Assembly: GCA_020633555.1 (NCBI GenBank)
Contig: JACKDL010000048.1
Span: forward strand, 1-37,737
Length of the DNA: 37,737 nt
Direction of reading: 5' to 3'
From: Myxococcales bacterium
Lineage (GTDB): Bacteria > Myxococcota_A > Bradymonadia > UBA7976 > UBA1532
The notes beneath the pieces are model-generated. The model saw nothing but the letters and a program-made list of their open reading frames with translations, did no database searches and was not told where the DNA came from. This document shows, in pieces, positions 1-7,820 of this stretch. A program made the position numbers and the translations under genes. The stretch's first letter is position 1. Each line of letters begins with the position of its first letter.

Positions 1-2
1 AT

Positions 3-956
3 CCCTGCGAGGGCAACGAGTGCCGCGCCGCCAACGAGGTCTGCGTGGACGGCGCCTGCATCGACCGCTGCCAGGCCGCCAACTGCCCGGCGGGCTGGGC
101 CTGCGACGAGAACGGCCGGTGCCTGGATCCCTGCGACAACGTGGACTGCGCCGTCGGCCAGGTCTGCCGCGGGGGCATCTGCGTGGGCGAGAGCTGCTAC
201 GAGGCGGGCTGCCCCGAGGGTCAGATCTGTCGGATGGGTGGCTGCGTGGCCAACCCGTGCGCCGGGGTGGACTGCCCCGCCGGTCAGTTCTGCCGTGAGG
301 GCGGCTGCGTGGACTCCTGCGCCACCATCAGCTGCAACCTGGATCAGCAGTGCCAGGACGGCCGGTGCATCCCGGATCCGTGCTTCGGGGTGATCTGCCC
401 CGAGGGCGAGGCCTGCGCCCAGCAGGGCGGCCAGGCTGCCTGTGGTCGGGACGCCTGCGCGGGCATCGAGTGCGGCCCGGGTCGCTCGTGCCAGAACGGT
501 CAGTGCCTGGATTCGCCCTGCGTGGCCATCGAGTGCCCGGATGGGCAGCGCTGCGTCGAGGACGGGGATCAGGCGCAGTGCGCCCCCGACTGGCAGGGCA
601 GCGGCGGTGGTGGCGGCGCGGGTGGCGCGGGTGGCGCCGGCGGCGAAGGGGGCCAGGGTGGCGAGGGCGGTCAGGGCGGCGGCATCGGCGGCCAGGGCGG
701 CGACGGCGGCCAGGGTGGCGCGATGCGGGCCGATCTGGGCGCGGGCGGCCAGGGCGGCGCCGAGCTGGACCTGGGCGCGGCCGGCGCCGGCGGCCAAGGC
801 GGCGGGGTCATCCCCACCGGCGATCTGGGCCTGAGCGCCGAGCCCGAGCCCACCATCGAGGGCTGCAACTGCGACGCCACGCAGAGCGGCTCCGATCCGC
901 TCTTCCTCCTGCTCCTGGGCCTGCCTCTGGGGCTGCGGCGGCGCCGTCGGCGCTGA
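3..956 (+). CDS. Cys-rich repeat surface protein with MYXO-CTERM-type tail (5' partial)
   Basis: The reading frame is open at the left edge, so the N-terminus and signal peptide lie outside the window. The visible part has about nine units of 18-22 residues, each with four cysteines (roughly C-x4-5-C-x5-C-x3-6-C, often PCxxVxCPxGxxC). These resemble small disulfide-bonded EGF/tenascin-like modules. They are followed by a Gly-rich linker of about 75 residues made of GGxGGxGG runs, with a few Asp-Leu-Gly breaks. The C-terminus has GCNC, a short spacer, a hydrophobic Leu stretch and six arginines ending the protein. That is the architecture of the MYXO-CTERM sorting tail, which in Myxococcota directs cleavage and surface anchoring. 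The protein is therefore probably exported and exposed on the cell surface. No enzymatic domain is visible, and ligand or partner is unknown. Confidence 0.85.
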   Translation, partial: PCEGNECRAANEVCVDGACIDRCQAANCPAGWACDENGRCLDPCDNVDCAVGQVCRGGICVGESCYEAGCPEGQICRMGGCVANPCAGVDCPAGQFCREGGCVDSCATISCNLDQQCQDGRCIPDPCFGVICPEGEACAQQGGQAACGRDACAGIECGPGRSCQNGQCLDSPCVAIECPDGQRCVEDGDQAQCAPDWQGSGGGGGAGGAGGAGGEGGQGGEGGQGGGIGGQGGDGGQGGAMRADLGAGGQGGAELDLGAAGAGGQGGGVIPTGDLGLSAEPEPTIEGCNCDATQSGSDPLFLLLLGLPLGLRRRRRR

Positions 957-972
957 TCGGCAAGGCGACGCG

Positions 973-991
973 GGCCCCCATCGCGGGGGCC
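973..991 (+). terminator. GC-rich hairpin after the MYXO-CTERM gene
   Basis: A perfect 7-bp inverted repeat (GGCCCCC / GGGGGCC) with a 5-base loop lies 16 bases after the stop codon at 956. There is no T-tract, so intrinsic termination is only suggested by the position and the stability of the stem. Confidence 0.35.
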
Positions 992-1014
992 TACGCCGCC
1001 ACGCGCCCATGGGC

Positions 1015-1020
1015 TATGCT
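1015..1020 (+). promoter_or_regulatory. Candidate -10 element of a leaderless start
   Basis: TATGCT sits exactly 6 bases before the ATG at 1027 and no Shine-Dalgarno sequence is visible. The same spacing is seen before coaE (7809-7814), and a 7-base spacing before xerC (24425-24430). If this is the -10 box, transcription would begin at or next to the start codon. No convincing -35 hexamer is present. Confidence 0.3.
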
Positions 1021-1026
1021 CCGCCC

Positions 1027-2094
1027 ATGCGGCCCATCCTTCCCCTCCTCTGGCTGACGGGCCTGCTCCCCTTCGGGAGCGGGCTGACGGCGGGCTGCGA
1101 CGAAGCGCCCTCGACCCCCTCTCCCCCGCCGCTGACTGCCTGCGCGGGTGAGCCCACCGGGCTGCGCCCTGTCGCGCTGGGGACGCGCGCAGCCTGGCTC
1201 AGCGTGTGGTCGGCGGTCCCGGGCGAGGCGCTGCTGACGGGGACCGAGCAGGGGCGTGGCGTGATCGCCCGCCTGGCGGGCGGTCGGCTGGCGCCCGAGG
1301 CCGTGCCCGACGGGCCGACCCTGTGGTGGGCCTGGGGCGCCCCCAACGGGCCCGCCTGGGCCGTGGGCGAGGCCGGCCGCATCCTGCGCCGCGATCCCGA
1401 CGGGCGCTGGACCGCCGAGCCCAGTGGTCTGGATGACAAGGCCGTGCTGTGGGGGATCTGGGGGGCCAGCGCCAGCGACCTGTGGGCGGTGGGTGGCAGC
1501 ACCCGCCGCGGCGGCCCCAAGGCTGTGGTCCTCCGATCCAGCGGCAACGGCCAGTGGCACCGGGTGCTGGACGCGCGGCTGCCCAGCGAAGACCCCACGG
1601 ATCCATTGGCGGGCAGGAACCTGTACAAGGTCTGGGGTAGCGGCCCCACCGAGGTGTTCGTGGTGGGCGAGGCGGGCATCGCGTTGCGGTGGGACGGCCA
1701 GGCGTGGGCGACGCTCCCCGGTGCCGATGCCCTGCTTTTCACCGTGCACGGCCACCCGGCGGGCGCCCGTTTCGCCGTCGGCGGCCTGGACCAGGGGCGG
1801 GTCTTCACCGTGAACGACACCCGACTCGAGGAGGTGCCCTTGGGGGCGCTCAACCCACTCAACGGCGTCGCGGTCAGCCCCGACGGGGTCCTGGCCGTGG
1901 GGGCTCGCGGGGTGATGTTGTGGAACGACGGCCTCGCCTGGTGCCGCCAGCGCCCGCAGCCCGACTGGGCGACGGCGACGCTCCACGGGGCTCGGCTGGC
2001 ACCCGCCCGCTGGGCGGTGGGCGGCGATCTCGCGGCGCAGACCGCCGGCGTGATCCTCACTGACGAGCCCGTGGACGAGGTGGCGCTGCCGTGA
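1027..2094 (+). CDS. Secreted beta-propeller-like lipoprotein
   Basis: The product has 355 residues. The N-terminus is a lipoprotein signal peptide (Met-Arg-Pro, a Leu-rich core, then the lipobox LTAGC with Cys24), followed by a Ser/Pro-rich spacer. The body carries repeated blade-like segments of the type LWWAWGAPNGPAWAVG, WGIWGASASDLWAVGG and VWGSGPTEVFVVGEAG. These WG-x-WG-x-(D/E)-(L/V)-(W/F) repeats are common in predicted propeller lipoproteins of Myxococcota. An ATG 18 bases upstream (1009) is in frame, but 1027 gives the better signal peptide. The stop overlaps the plsB GTG (GTGA), suggesting co-transcription. The protein probably sits in the outer membrane facing the periplasm or outside. 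Specific function is unknown, and no catalytic motif is seen. Confidence 0.75.
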   Translation: MRPILPLLWLTGLLPFGSGLTAGCDEAPSTPSPPPLTACAGEPTGLRPVALGTRAAWLSVWSAVPGEALLTGTEQGRGVIARLAGGRLAPEAVPDGPTLWWAWGAPNGPAWAVGEAGRILRRDPDGRWTAEPSGLDDKAVLWGIWGASASDLWAVGGSTRRGGPKAVVLRSSGNGQWHRVLDARLPSEDPTDPLAGRNLYKVWGSGPTEVFVVGEAGIALRWDGQAWATLPGADALLFTVHGHPAGARFAVGGLDQGRVFTVNDTRLEEVPLGALNPLNGVAVSPDGVLAVGARGVMLWNDGLAWCRQRPQPDWATATLHGARLAPARWAVGGDLAAQTAGVILTDEPVDEVALP

Positions 2095-4904
2095 AGTCCC
2101 TCCCCCCCCCGAACCCCAGCGCCATGCTGCCGGAGAGCAGCGGCATCTTCGCGCGCCTGGGCCGCACGTTCGACCAGGTGAACCGCGACGAGGGCCTGGC
2201 CGAGCGCCTGCGTCCCCACGCCGAGGCCGGCACCCTCGTCTACGTGATGCGCACCCGCAGCCTGCTGGACTACCTGTTCTTCAACCACCTGTTCCTGAAG
2301 CTGGGGTTGCCGCTGGCGCAGATCGCCAACGGTGTGGATCTGAGCTTCTTCCGGGGCCTGCGCGCCTGGCTGGGAGGGCTGTGGGCCCGCCTGACCGGAG
2401 GGCGTGGTCAGGGGCGCTGCGCCGACGAGTTCGCCGCCATCGTCGCGGGGGCCCAGCCGGCCCTCCTGTTCCTCAAGACCCGGACGATCACGGGTGATCG
2501 GGTCGTCGATCCCGACATCCTGGAGCGCCTCATCGCGCTCCAGCGCACCCAGGACCAGCCCATCCTCCTGCTGCCGCAGCACATCGTCTGGCCGCGCCGC
2601 CCACCGAGCCAGCGGCGACGCTGGCGCGACATCCTCTTCGGCAGCCAGGACAGCACGGGCCGGCTGAGCAAGATGGTGCACTTCTTCCTGGGCCTGCCCC
2701 AGGCGGTGGTCCAGGTGGGCGAGCCCATCGATCTGGCCCGGCAGGTGGCCCAACACGAGGGCTGGAGCGACGAGCGGCTCGCCCGCAAGGTGCGCCGGGT
2801 GCTGTTCATCCACCTGGCTCGCGAGGCCATGGCCATCCACGGGCCCAAGGTCAAGGAGCCCCACCGTATCCGGCGCGAGATCCTGGAACGCAAGGCCTTC
2901 CAGACCGAGCTGAAGGCCCTGGCCCGCACCGAGGGCCTGGCGTGGAACCAGGCCTACGAGCAGGCGCGGCGGGATCTGAAGGAGATCGCTGCCGCCACGC
3001 GGTTCGAGTTCGTGCTCGGCTTCGGCAAGCTGCTCGATGTGGTCTTCGGCCGCATCTTCGACGGCGTCGAGGTGGACGAGCCCGGGATGCGGCGGGTGAA
3101 GGACGCCGCCCGGCTCAGCCGGCGCGCGCCGCTGGTGCTGGTGCCGAGCCACAAGAGCCACCTGGACTACCTGGTCATCTCGTGGGTCTTCCTGCGGCGG
3201 GAGTTCATCCCCCCGCACATCGCCGCGGGCGCCAACCTGAGCTTCTTCCCGCTGGGCTTCTTCCTGCGCCGCGCCGGCGCCTTCTTCCTGCGCCGCAGCT
3301 TTCACGGCATGCCGCTCTACAAGGCGGTGTTCCGCCGCTACGTCTGGAAGCTCGTCCGCGAAGGCTACCCGCTGGAGTTCTTCCCCGAAGGCGGTCGGAG
3401 CCGAACCGGCAAGCTGCTGCCCCCGAAGATGGGCATGATGGCGATGCTGCTGGAGGGCGTGCGGGCCGGCGAGTTCAAGGACCTGCAGTTCGTGCCCATC
3501 AACCTGAGCTACGAGAAGGTGGTCGAGACCGCCAGCTACAGCCGGGAGCTGACCGGTGGCACGAAGAAGGCCGAGAGCGTGGGGGGCGTGGTCCGGGCCG
3601 GGGGGGTGGTGCTGCGCCGCTACGGGCGCATCTACGTCAACTTCGAAGCCCCCGTGCGCCTGAGCGACTACCTGGCCGAGCAGGGGCTGAGCCTGGATGA
3701 CGGCACCCCCGACGACGACTTCCGCGACACGACGCGGCGGTTGGCCTACCACCTGATGCGGCAGATCCAGGAGGCCACCATCGTGCCCCCGTCGGCGCTC
3801 ATCGGCGCAGTCCTCCTCAGCCACGATAGGCGGGGGATGTCGGTGGCGCGCCTGCGCGAGCGGGTGGGCTTCCTGGTGGACCTGCTGGAGCGGCGCGGCG
3901 CGCGCCTGTCCGCCTCGATCCGGCACCGCCTGGCCCAGGCCGCCCCGCAGCTCGAGGCCGCCGCCCAGCGCTCCACCCGCGACGCCCACCGCGCCCGCGG
4001 TGAGGCGCTGCGCCCGCTGCTCGATGAGGCGATGGGCCTGCTGAAGAAGCTGATTCAGCGGGTGGACGCGGGCGGCGACGTCATCTACACGGTGCCCGAG
4101 CGGGCCCGCATCGAGCTCGACTACTACCGCAACACGGTGCTCGGCATCCTCGCCCCCGAGGCGCTGCTGGCCACCGCCCTGCTTGCGGCGCGGCGCCCCG
4201 TGCCCTACGCCCAGCTCGCCAGCGAGGTCAGCCGGCTGAGCGACTGGTTCAAGCTCGAGTTCATCTACCCCACCAGCCAACCCTTCGAGGCCAACTTCGA
4301 GGCCACCCTGGTGCGGCTCGAGGCCGAGGGTTTCGTGGGCCGGGAGGGCGACACGGTGGTGGCCAGCGCCCCCAAGACGCTGGAGTTCTTCGCCGGAATG
4401 CTGCGCCACCTCGTGGAGGGCTACTGGATCGCGGCGGACGCCCTGCGGGGGCTGGCCCACGGCCCCATGGAGAAGAAGGAGTGGCTGGAGTACGCCCGCG
4501 AGCACGCGGAGCGTGAGTTCCTCGAGGGTGACGTGTCGCGCCAGGAGTCAGCGTCCACCGCGGTGCTCGGCAACGCGCTGGAGCTGTTCCGGCAGGAGGC
4601 CCTCGTGGTCGAGGCCACGCGACCCGGCGGCCGCAAGCCCGTCACCGTGTACCGGCTGGCCCCGGGGCGGGGCCTGGACGACGTGGCCTTCCGCCGCGAC
4701 GACCTGGGCTTCTTCCTGAACCGCCAGCGGGACGCCGAGCCCGCCCCGGCCGAGGCCCGAGTGGCCCAGGAGCCCACCGCCGAGGCGGCCGATCAGGCCC
4801 CGTCCACGGTGCCCCCTGCGGCCCCGCCGGAGGACGTCGAGCCGGGCGCCCCCGAAGAAGAGGGCGTGGCCGAGAAGACGAGCGCGTCCTCGCCATCCGA
4901 GTAG
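2091..4904 (+). CDS. plsB: Glycerol-3-phosphate 1-O-acyltransferase, PlsB type
   Basis: PlsB makes lysophosphatidate from sn-glycerol-3-phosphate and an acyl donor at the inner membrane, the first step of phospholipid synthesis. The 937-residue product carries the acyltransferase block I HKSHLDY (His354, Asp359), then PPHIAAGANLSFFP, FFPEGGRSRTG (Glu433, the glycerol-phosphate-binding block) and PKMGMM, in the order and spacing of the family. The N-terminal 300 residues look like a decayed copy of the same fold: VYVMRTRSLLDYLFF occupies the position of the HX4D block without its His. The protein is longer than the E. coli enzyme (about 807). The excess includes a low-complexity Ala/Pro/Glu tail of about 60 residues, which is read antisense by the neighbouring rimI. 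The GTG start overlaps the previous stop; an in-frame ATG at 2124 is an alternative start. Confidence 0.92.
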   Translation: MKSLPPPNPSAMLPESSGIFARLGRTFDQVNRDEGLAERLRPHAEAGTLVYVMRTRSLLDYLFFNHLFLKLGLPLAQIANGVDLSFFRGLRAWLGGLWARLTGGRGQGRCADEFAAIVAGAQPALLFLKTRTITGDRVVDPDILERLIALQRTQDQPILLLPQHIVWPRRPPSQRRRWRDILFGSQDSTGRLSKMVHFFLGLPQAVVQVGEPIDLARQVAQHEGWSDERLARKVRRVLFIHLAREAMAIHGPKVKEPHRIRREILERKAFQTELKALARTEGLAWNQAYEQARRDLKEIAAATRFEFVLGFGKLLDVVFGRIFDGVEVDEPGMRRVKDAARLSRRAPLVLVPSHKSHLDYLVISWVFLRREFIPPHIAAGANLSFFPLGFFLRRAGAFFLRRSFHGMPLYKAVFRRYVWKLVREGYPLEFFPEGGRSRTGKLLPPKMGMMAMLLEGVRAGEFKDLQFVPINLSYEKVVETASYSRELTGGTKKAESVGGVVRAGGVVLRRYGRIYVNFEAPVRLSDYLAEQGLSLDDGTPDDDFRDTTRRLAYHLMRQIQEATIVPPSALIGAVLLSHDRRGMSVARLRERVGFLVDLLERRGARLSASIRHRLAQAAPQLEAAAQRSTRDAHRARGEALRPLLDEAMGLLKKLIQRVDAGGDVIYTVPERARIELDYYRNTVLGILAPEALLATALLAARRPVPYAQLASEVSRLSDWFKLEFIYPTSQPFEANFEATLVRLEAEGFVGREGDTVVASAPKTLEFFAGMLRHLVEGYWIAADALRGLAHGPMEKKEWLEYAREHAEREFLEGDVSRQESASTAVLGNALELFRQEALVVEATRPGGRKPVTVYRLAPGRGLDDVAFRRDDLGFFLNRQRDAEPAPAEARVAQEPTAEAADQAPSTVPPAAPPEDVEPGAPEEEGVAEKTSASSPSE

Positions 4905-5293
4905 TACCGACGCCGCCGGCCCACCGCCTCGAAGCCCAACGACCGGTACAGCCCTTGCGCCGGCTCGTTGCCTTGACGCACCTCCAGGAACACCTGGGCC
5001 ACGCCACGGGTGCCGGCCCACGTCAGCAGCGCGGTCACCAGCGCTCGACCTGCGCCGCTGCGGCGCGCCGCGGGATCAACCGCCACGTCGTGCAGCTCCA
5101 CCTCGACGTCGGCGTCGTGCGCGATGAGGTAGCCCAACACGCCCTGGGGACCGACGGCCACCTGACACCAGGCGCGGGGATCGGTCAGCAGCGCGCGGAA
5201 GTCGTCGGCCCGCCGCGGGCCCCGCCAGGTGGCCTCGATGCGCAGCACCGCAGGCACGTCGGCGTCGGCCATGGGCCGCACGGCCACCCCCAC
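4793..5293 (-). CDS. rimI: RimI-like GNAT N-acetyltransferase
   Basis: This is a GNAT-fold acetyltransferase of about 166 residues. It shows the family's N-terminal VRPMADADVPAVLRIE, the core strand GYLIAHDADVEVELHDVAV, the acetyl-CoA loop RRSGAGRALV (an R/Q-x-x-G-x-A/G type), and the C-terminal EVRQGNEPAQGLYRSLGF with the tyrosine usual in RimI. RimI proteins acetylate the N-terminal alanine of ribosomal protein S18, but relatives have other targets, so the substrate is inferred. I chose GTG 5293, two bases after the engB stop. An upstream in-frame GTG at 5347 would overlap engB by 52 bases and add 18 non-conserved residues. The last 37 codons run antisense to the plsB 3' end and encode a Ser/Gly-rich tail beyond the conserved fold. 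Confidence 0.8.
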   Translation of the reverse strand: MGVAVRPMADADVPAVLRIEATWRGPRRADDFRALLTDPRAWCQVAVGPQGVLGYLIAHDADVEVELHDVAVDPAARRSGAGRALVTALLTWAGTRGVAQVFLEVRQGNEPAQGLYRSLGFEAVGRRRRYYSDGEDALVFSATPSSSGAPGSTSSGGAAGGTVDGA

Positions 5294-5295
5294 GG

Positions 5296-5910
5296 TCAGG
5301 CGCCGCCCTCGGGGGGGCTGGGGAGCATGCGCTGGATGCGCCGCCACAGGGGCTCGATGCCCTCACCGGTGAGGGACGAGAAGGCCACCACCTGGTGGCG
5401 GGCCACGCCAAACCGGCGGGCCAGCTCGGCCAACACCGGCACCTGCTTGCTCTTTGGGAGCTTGTCGATCTTGGTGGCCACGAGCCCCACCTGCAGGCCG
5501 TTGGCGGTGGCGAAGCCCACCAGGTCGCGCTCCCACTCGCCCGGCGTGCGCCGGCAGTCCACCAGCAGCAACAGCCCCTTCAGCGGCGGGCGGCCCGAGA
5601 GGTAGCGCTCGACCATGGGCCCCCAGGCCGCCTTCACCGACGGCGGGACCTTGGCGTAGCCGTACCCGGGCAGGTCACACACCACGAACTGCCCGTTGAT
5701 GTCGAAGAAGTTCAAGAGCTGGGTGCGGCCCGGGGTGCCGCTCACCTTCGCCAGCCGCCGCTGGTTCACGAAGGTGTTGAGCAGGCTCGACTTGCCCACG
5801 TTGGACCGGCCCGCGATGGCGATCTCGGGCAGCCCCGTCTCGGGGTAGCCCCCGGGCGCCACGGCGCTGGTGATGAACCGCGCGGTGTGGACGTGTGGGT
5901 TCTCAGGCAT
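5296..5910 (-). CDS. engB: Ribosome-biogenesis GTPase EngB (YihA/YsxC)
   Basis: This 204-residue TRAFAC GTPase is of normal length for the family. It carries the P-loop GRSNVGKS (34-41), the switch region SGTPGRTQ with its G2 threonine, the G3 motif DLPGYG, the G4 motif TKID, and the G5-like AFSSLTGEG. EngB binds 50S assembly intermediates and is essential in many bacteria. The ATG at 5910 overlaps the stop of the upstream membrane-protein gene by 8 bases, and its own stop is two bases from the rimI start. It is therefore the third gene of a four-gene minus-strand operon: membrane pair, engB, rimI. Confidence 0.95.
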   Translation of the reverse strand: MPENPHVHTARFITSAVAPGGYPETGLPEIAIAGRSNVGKSSLLNTFVNQRRLAKVSGTPGRTQLLNFFDINGQFVVCDLPGYGYAKVPPSVKAAWGPMVERYLSGRPPLKGLLLLVDCRRTPGEWERDLVGFATANGLQVGLVATKIDKLPKSKQVPVLAELARRFGVARHQVVAFSSLTGEGIEPLWRRIQRMLPSPPEGGA

Positions 5911-6766
5911 GCCCTGCCCCCAGGCCCACGGCCAGCGCCGCCAAGAGCAACCCGAGGGCGGTCAGCGAGGCCCCACGGCGGGGCGCGTCGGCGTGCAGCC
6001 AGGCCAGACCCAAGACCGCCGCGGTGAGCCCCTGCGCCAGCTCGGCCGGCCGCCAGGGCGCGCCGCCCACCCACGCGATCTGCCACGCCATCGCCGCCAA
6101 CGCCGCCAGCGCCCCCAAGGCGGGCCACAGAGCCACCGCCCTGGCCGGCATGGGCCGGACGGCGCTCAGGCCGGCCACCAGGCTCGCCGCGCACACCACG
6201 CCCACGGCCACCAGCCCCGGCACCTCGTAATGCCAGACGCCATCGGGGATCGTGAACCCGGTCACGTGGGCCGCCGCCAGGTCGAACCCCTGCAAGAAGG
6301 CCCGCACGCCCGGCTCGCCCTGCCCCGTGCCGCCCCCGCCCGCCAGGGTGGCCAGCGCGAAGGCGCTGCCTGCCAGCGGGAGCACGGCGCCCACCAGACT
6401 GGCCCGGTCCTTGGCGCCGCGGCTCGCCAGGCCCGCGCCCAGCACGCCGGCGGCCGCCATGACCAGCAGCGCCAGCCCGCTGCCTTGGACCGGGCGCTGC
6501 AAGGGCACCTGCCGGACCTGCCGCCGGGCCCCCGGGCGTTGGATCACCACCCGGGCGTGCACCGCGGCGCCCTGCACCGACCGGGCGGGGGCCGCCAGGT
6601 CCTGCCCCAGGCCACCCCCGGGCCCCAAGGCGAGCGCCAAGGCCAGGCCGGCCACGGCGATGCCCGCGCCCCCGCGCCACCAGCGGCCCCCGTCGGGGCC
6701 TGCGCTCAGCCCGCCACCCAGGAACGCCGCGAAGGCGGACATCAACGACAGCAGCGCCGGGGTCAT
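5903..6766 (-). CDS. Polytopic membrane protein, partner of the upstream ResB-topology protein
   Basis: I do not recognise the family. The 287-residue product has about eight hydrophobic segments: two near residues 4-50, two at about 97-146 after a basic Arg/Gln-rich loop, and four in the last 110 residues. The ATG at 6766 overlaps the upstream stop as ATGA, so the two proteins are probably translated together and work together. The frame stays open far upstream, but that part is Arg/Gly-rich shadow of the neighbouring gene. Together with its neighbour's topology (3 TM, large soluble domain, 1 TM) this recalls the ResB/ResC (CcsB/CcsA) cytochrome c synthetase pair. However, the tryptophan-rich WWD heme-handling motif of ResC is not present, so this stays a speculation. 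Possible axial histidines occur in AAHVTGF and VWHYEVPG. Confidence 0.7.
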   Translation of the reverse strand: MTPALLSLMSAFAAFLGGGLSAGPDGGRWWRGGAGIAVAGLALALALGPGGGLGQDLAAPARSVQGAAVHARVVIQRPGARRQVRQVPLQRPVQGSGLALLVMAAAGVLGAGLASRGAKDRASLVGAVLPLAGSAFALATLAGGGGTGQGEPGVRAFLQGFDLAAAHVTGFTIPDGVWHYEVPGLVAVGVVCAASLVAGLSAVRPMPARAVALWPALGALAALAAMAWQIAWVGGAPWRPAELAQGLTAAVLGLAWLHADAPRRGASLTALGLLLAALAVGLGAGHA

Positions 6767-7704
6767 GCGGGCCTCCTGACCAGGCCGAGGAGCAGCCCCA
6801 AAGCCATCAGGCCCAGGCCGGCGTTCAAGGGCGCCAGAGGGCCGCGACGCCGCACCCCCAACACCACCGCGGGCGCGGCCTCGACGGCGTCCAAGGTGAG
6901 GATCCACGGGGCGGCGCCCAGGCGGGCGTCCAGATCGGGCGCCCCCACGAAGTGCCAGGCCGTCTGGCTCTGCTTGTCGCCCCAGCTCAGGGTGATCTGT
7001 GCGGCCGGGCCCAGGGCACGGCCAAAGTCGCCGGACAGGCGGGGCACCTCCACCCGGACCCCCTCGGCGAGCAGCCGCGCGCTGCCTTCGGGCACCAGGA
7101 CCGTCACCGGCGCGCCCTGCCCTTCGGTCCGGGGTCGAGCGGTGATCCGCGCCGCCGTCGGCGCCGCCGGCGCGCCGTCGCGCCGACGGAGCAACGCCCA
7201 CGGTCCCACCACCACCTCACGGCCATCGTGGGGCACCACGGCCTGTCCCACCTCGTGCTCGCCGGTGCCGATGCGCACCGCCAGCCCCTCGGGGCTCTGC
7301 TGCGTCACCAGCACCCCGCCCAGGTGGACCGGGACGGTGCCCTGCCCGATGACCCGGTCGTAGGTCTCCACCGGCCCCGCCCCCTCGCCCAACCTCAGCG
7401 TGCCCGCGGCGCTCCCACTCTGCGTGGCCCCCCAGGACGCAAGGGCCAGCCCGGCGGACCAGACCAGGGCCGGGACGGCCTTCGTCCCGTACCGCGCCCA
7501 CGCAAAGGCCGACGCGGCAAAGGGCAGCGCCACCAGCGGGATCTGCAGGACTGCGGCGCTCACCCCGCCGCCGGCCGTGGGCGCCAGCAGGTGCGCGATG
7601 GCCGCCGCGACCGCCCAGGCGGCCAGGGCCACGCTCGTCCACGGGGACGCCAGCGTCTGCCACGCGCTGGCCCAGCCCCCACGCATCTCGGGCCCTTGCG
7701 TCAT
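6763..7704 (-). CDS. Membrane protein with 3 TM, soluble domain and C-terminal TM (ResB-like topology)
   Basis: The 313-residue product has three hydrophobic helices (about 24-42, 50-70, 76-92), a soluble domain of about 190 residues that is presumably periplasmic, and a C-terminal helix (about 290-310) followed by Arg-Arg. This is the topology of ResB/Ccs1 cytochrome c biogenesis proteins, and the TM segment before the soluble part reads plausibly as that family. The sequence match by eye is nevertheless weak. It could equally be another periplasmic-domain membrane protein. The ATG at 7704 has a strong AGGAGG at 9 bases. It is the first gene of the operon leading to engB and rimI and lies divergent from coaE with 116 bases between them. 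Function unknown. Confidence 0.7.
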   Translation of the reverse strand: MTQGPEMRGGWASAWQTLASPWTSVALAAWAVAAAIAHLLAPTAGGGVSAAVLQIPLVALPFAASAFAWARYGTKAVPALVWSAGLALASWGATQSGSAAGTLRLGEGAGPVETYDRVIGQGTVPVHLGGVLVTQQSPEGLAVRIGTGEHEVGQAVVPHDGREVVVGPWALLRRRDGAPAAPTAARITARPRTEGQGAPVTVLVPEGSARLLAEGVRVEVPRLSGDFGRALGPAAQITLSWGDKQSQTAWHFVGAPDLDARLGAAPWILTLDAVEAAPAVVLGVRRRGPLAPLNAGLGLMALGLLLGLVRRPA

Positions 7705-7808
7705 CGGGGTGCACCTCCTGGCGGGTCGGCCGAAGTGGGGGGTATAGCACCTCGGGTGCCCCGAACGGAACGGCCGGCGGCGGCATGGCGCGCCGGGCCC
7801 CGTTGCCG

Positions 7809-7814
7809 TATCGT
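7809..7814 (+). promoter_or_regulatory. Candidate -10 element of a leaderless coaE start
   Basis: TATCGT ends 6 bases before the coaE ATG. There is no purine-rich ribosome-binding site in the preceding 30 bases and no good -35 hexamer. The arrangement repeats that at 1015-1020. Confidence 0.3.
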
Positions 7815-7820
7815 CGCCCC

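Noticed and set aside
601..830. GGC-rich direct repeats that could look like a repeat array
   Set aside because: They are codons of the Gly-rich stalk of the surface protein; no regular spacers exist, so this is not a CRISPR or satellite.
1014..4505. 1163-codon open frame on the minus strand opposite the lipoprotein and plsB genes
   Set aside because: It is His/Gln/Arg/Pro-rich with no domain, and lies antisense to a gene with clear PlsB motifs. Long stop-free antisense frames are expected at this GC content.
7747..7759. GCACC-TCG-GGTGC palindrome between the membrane-protein gene and coaE
   Set aside because: A 5-bp palindrome is too short in this GC-rich setting to call an operator; no second copy was found in the window.
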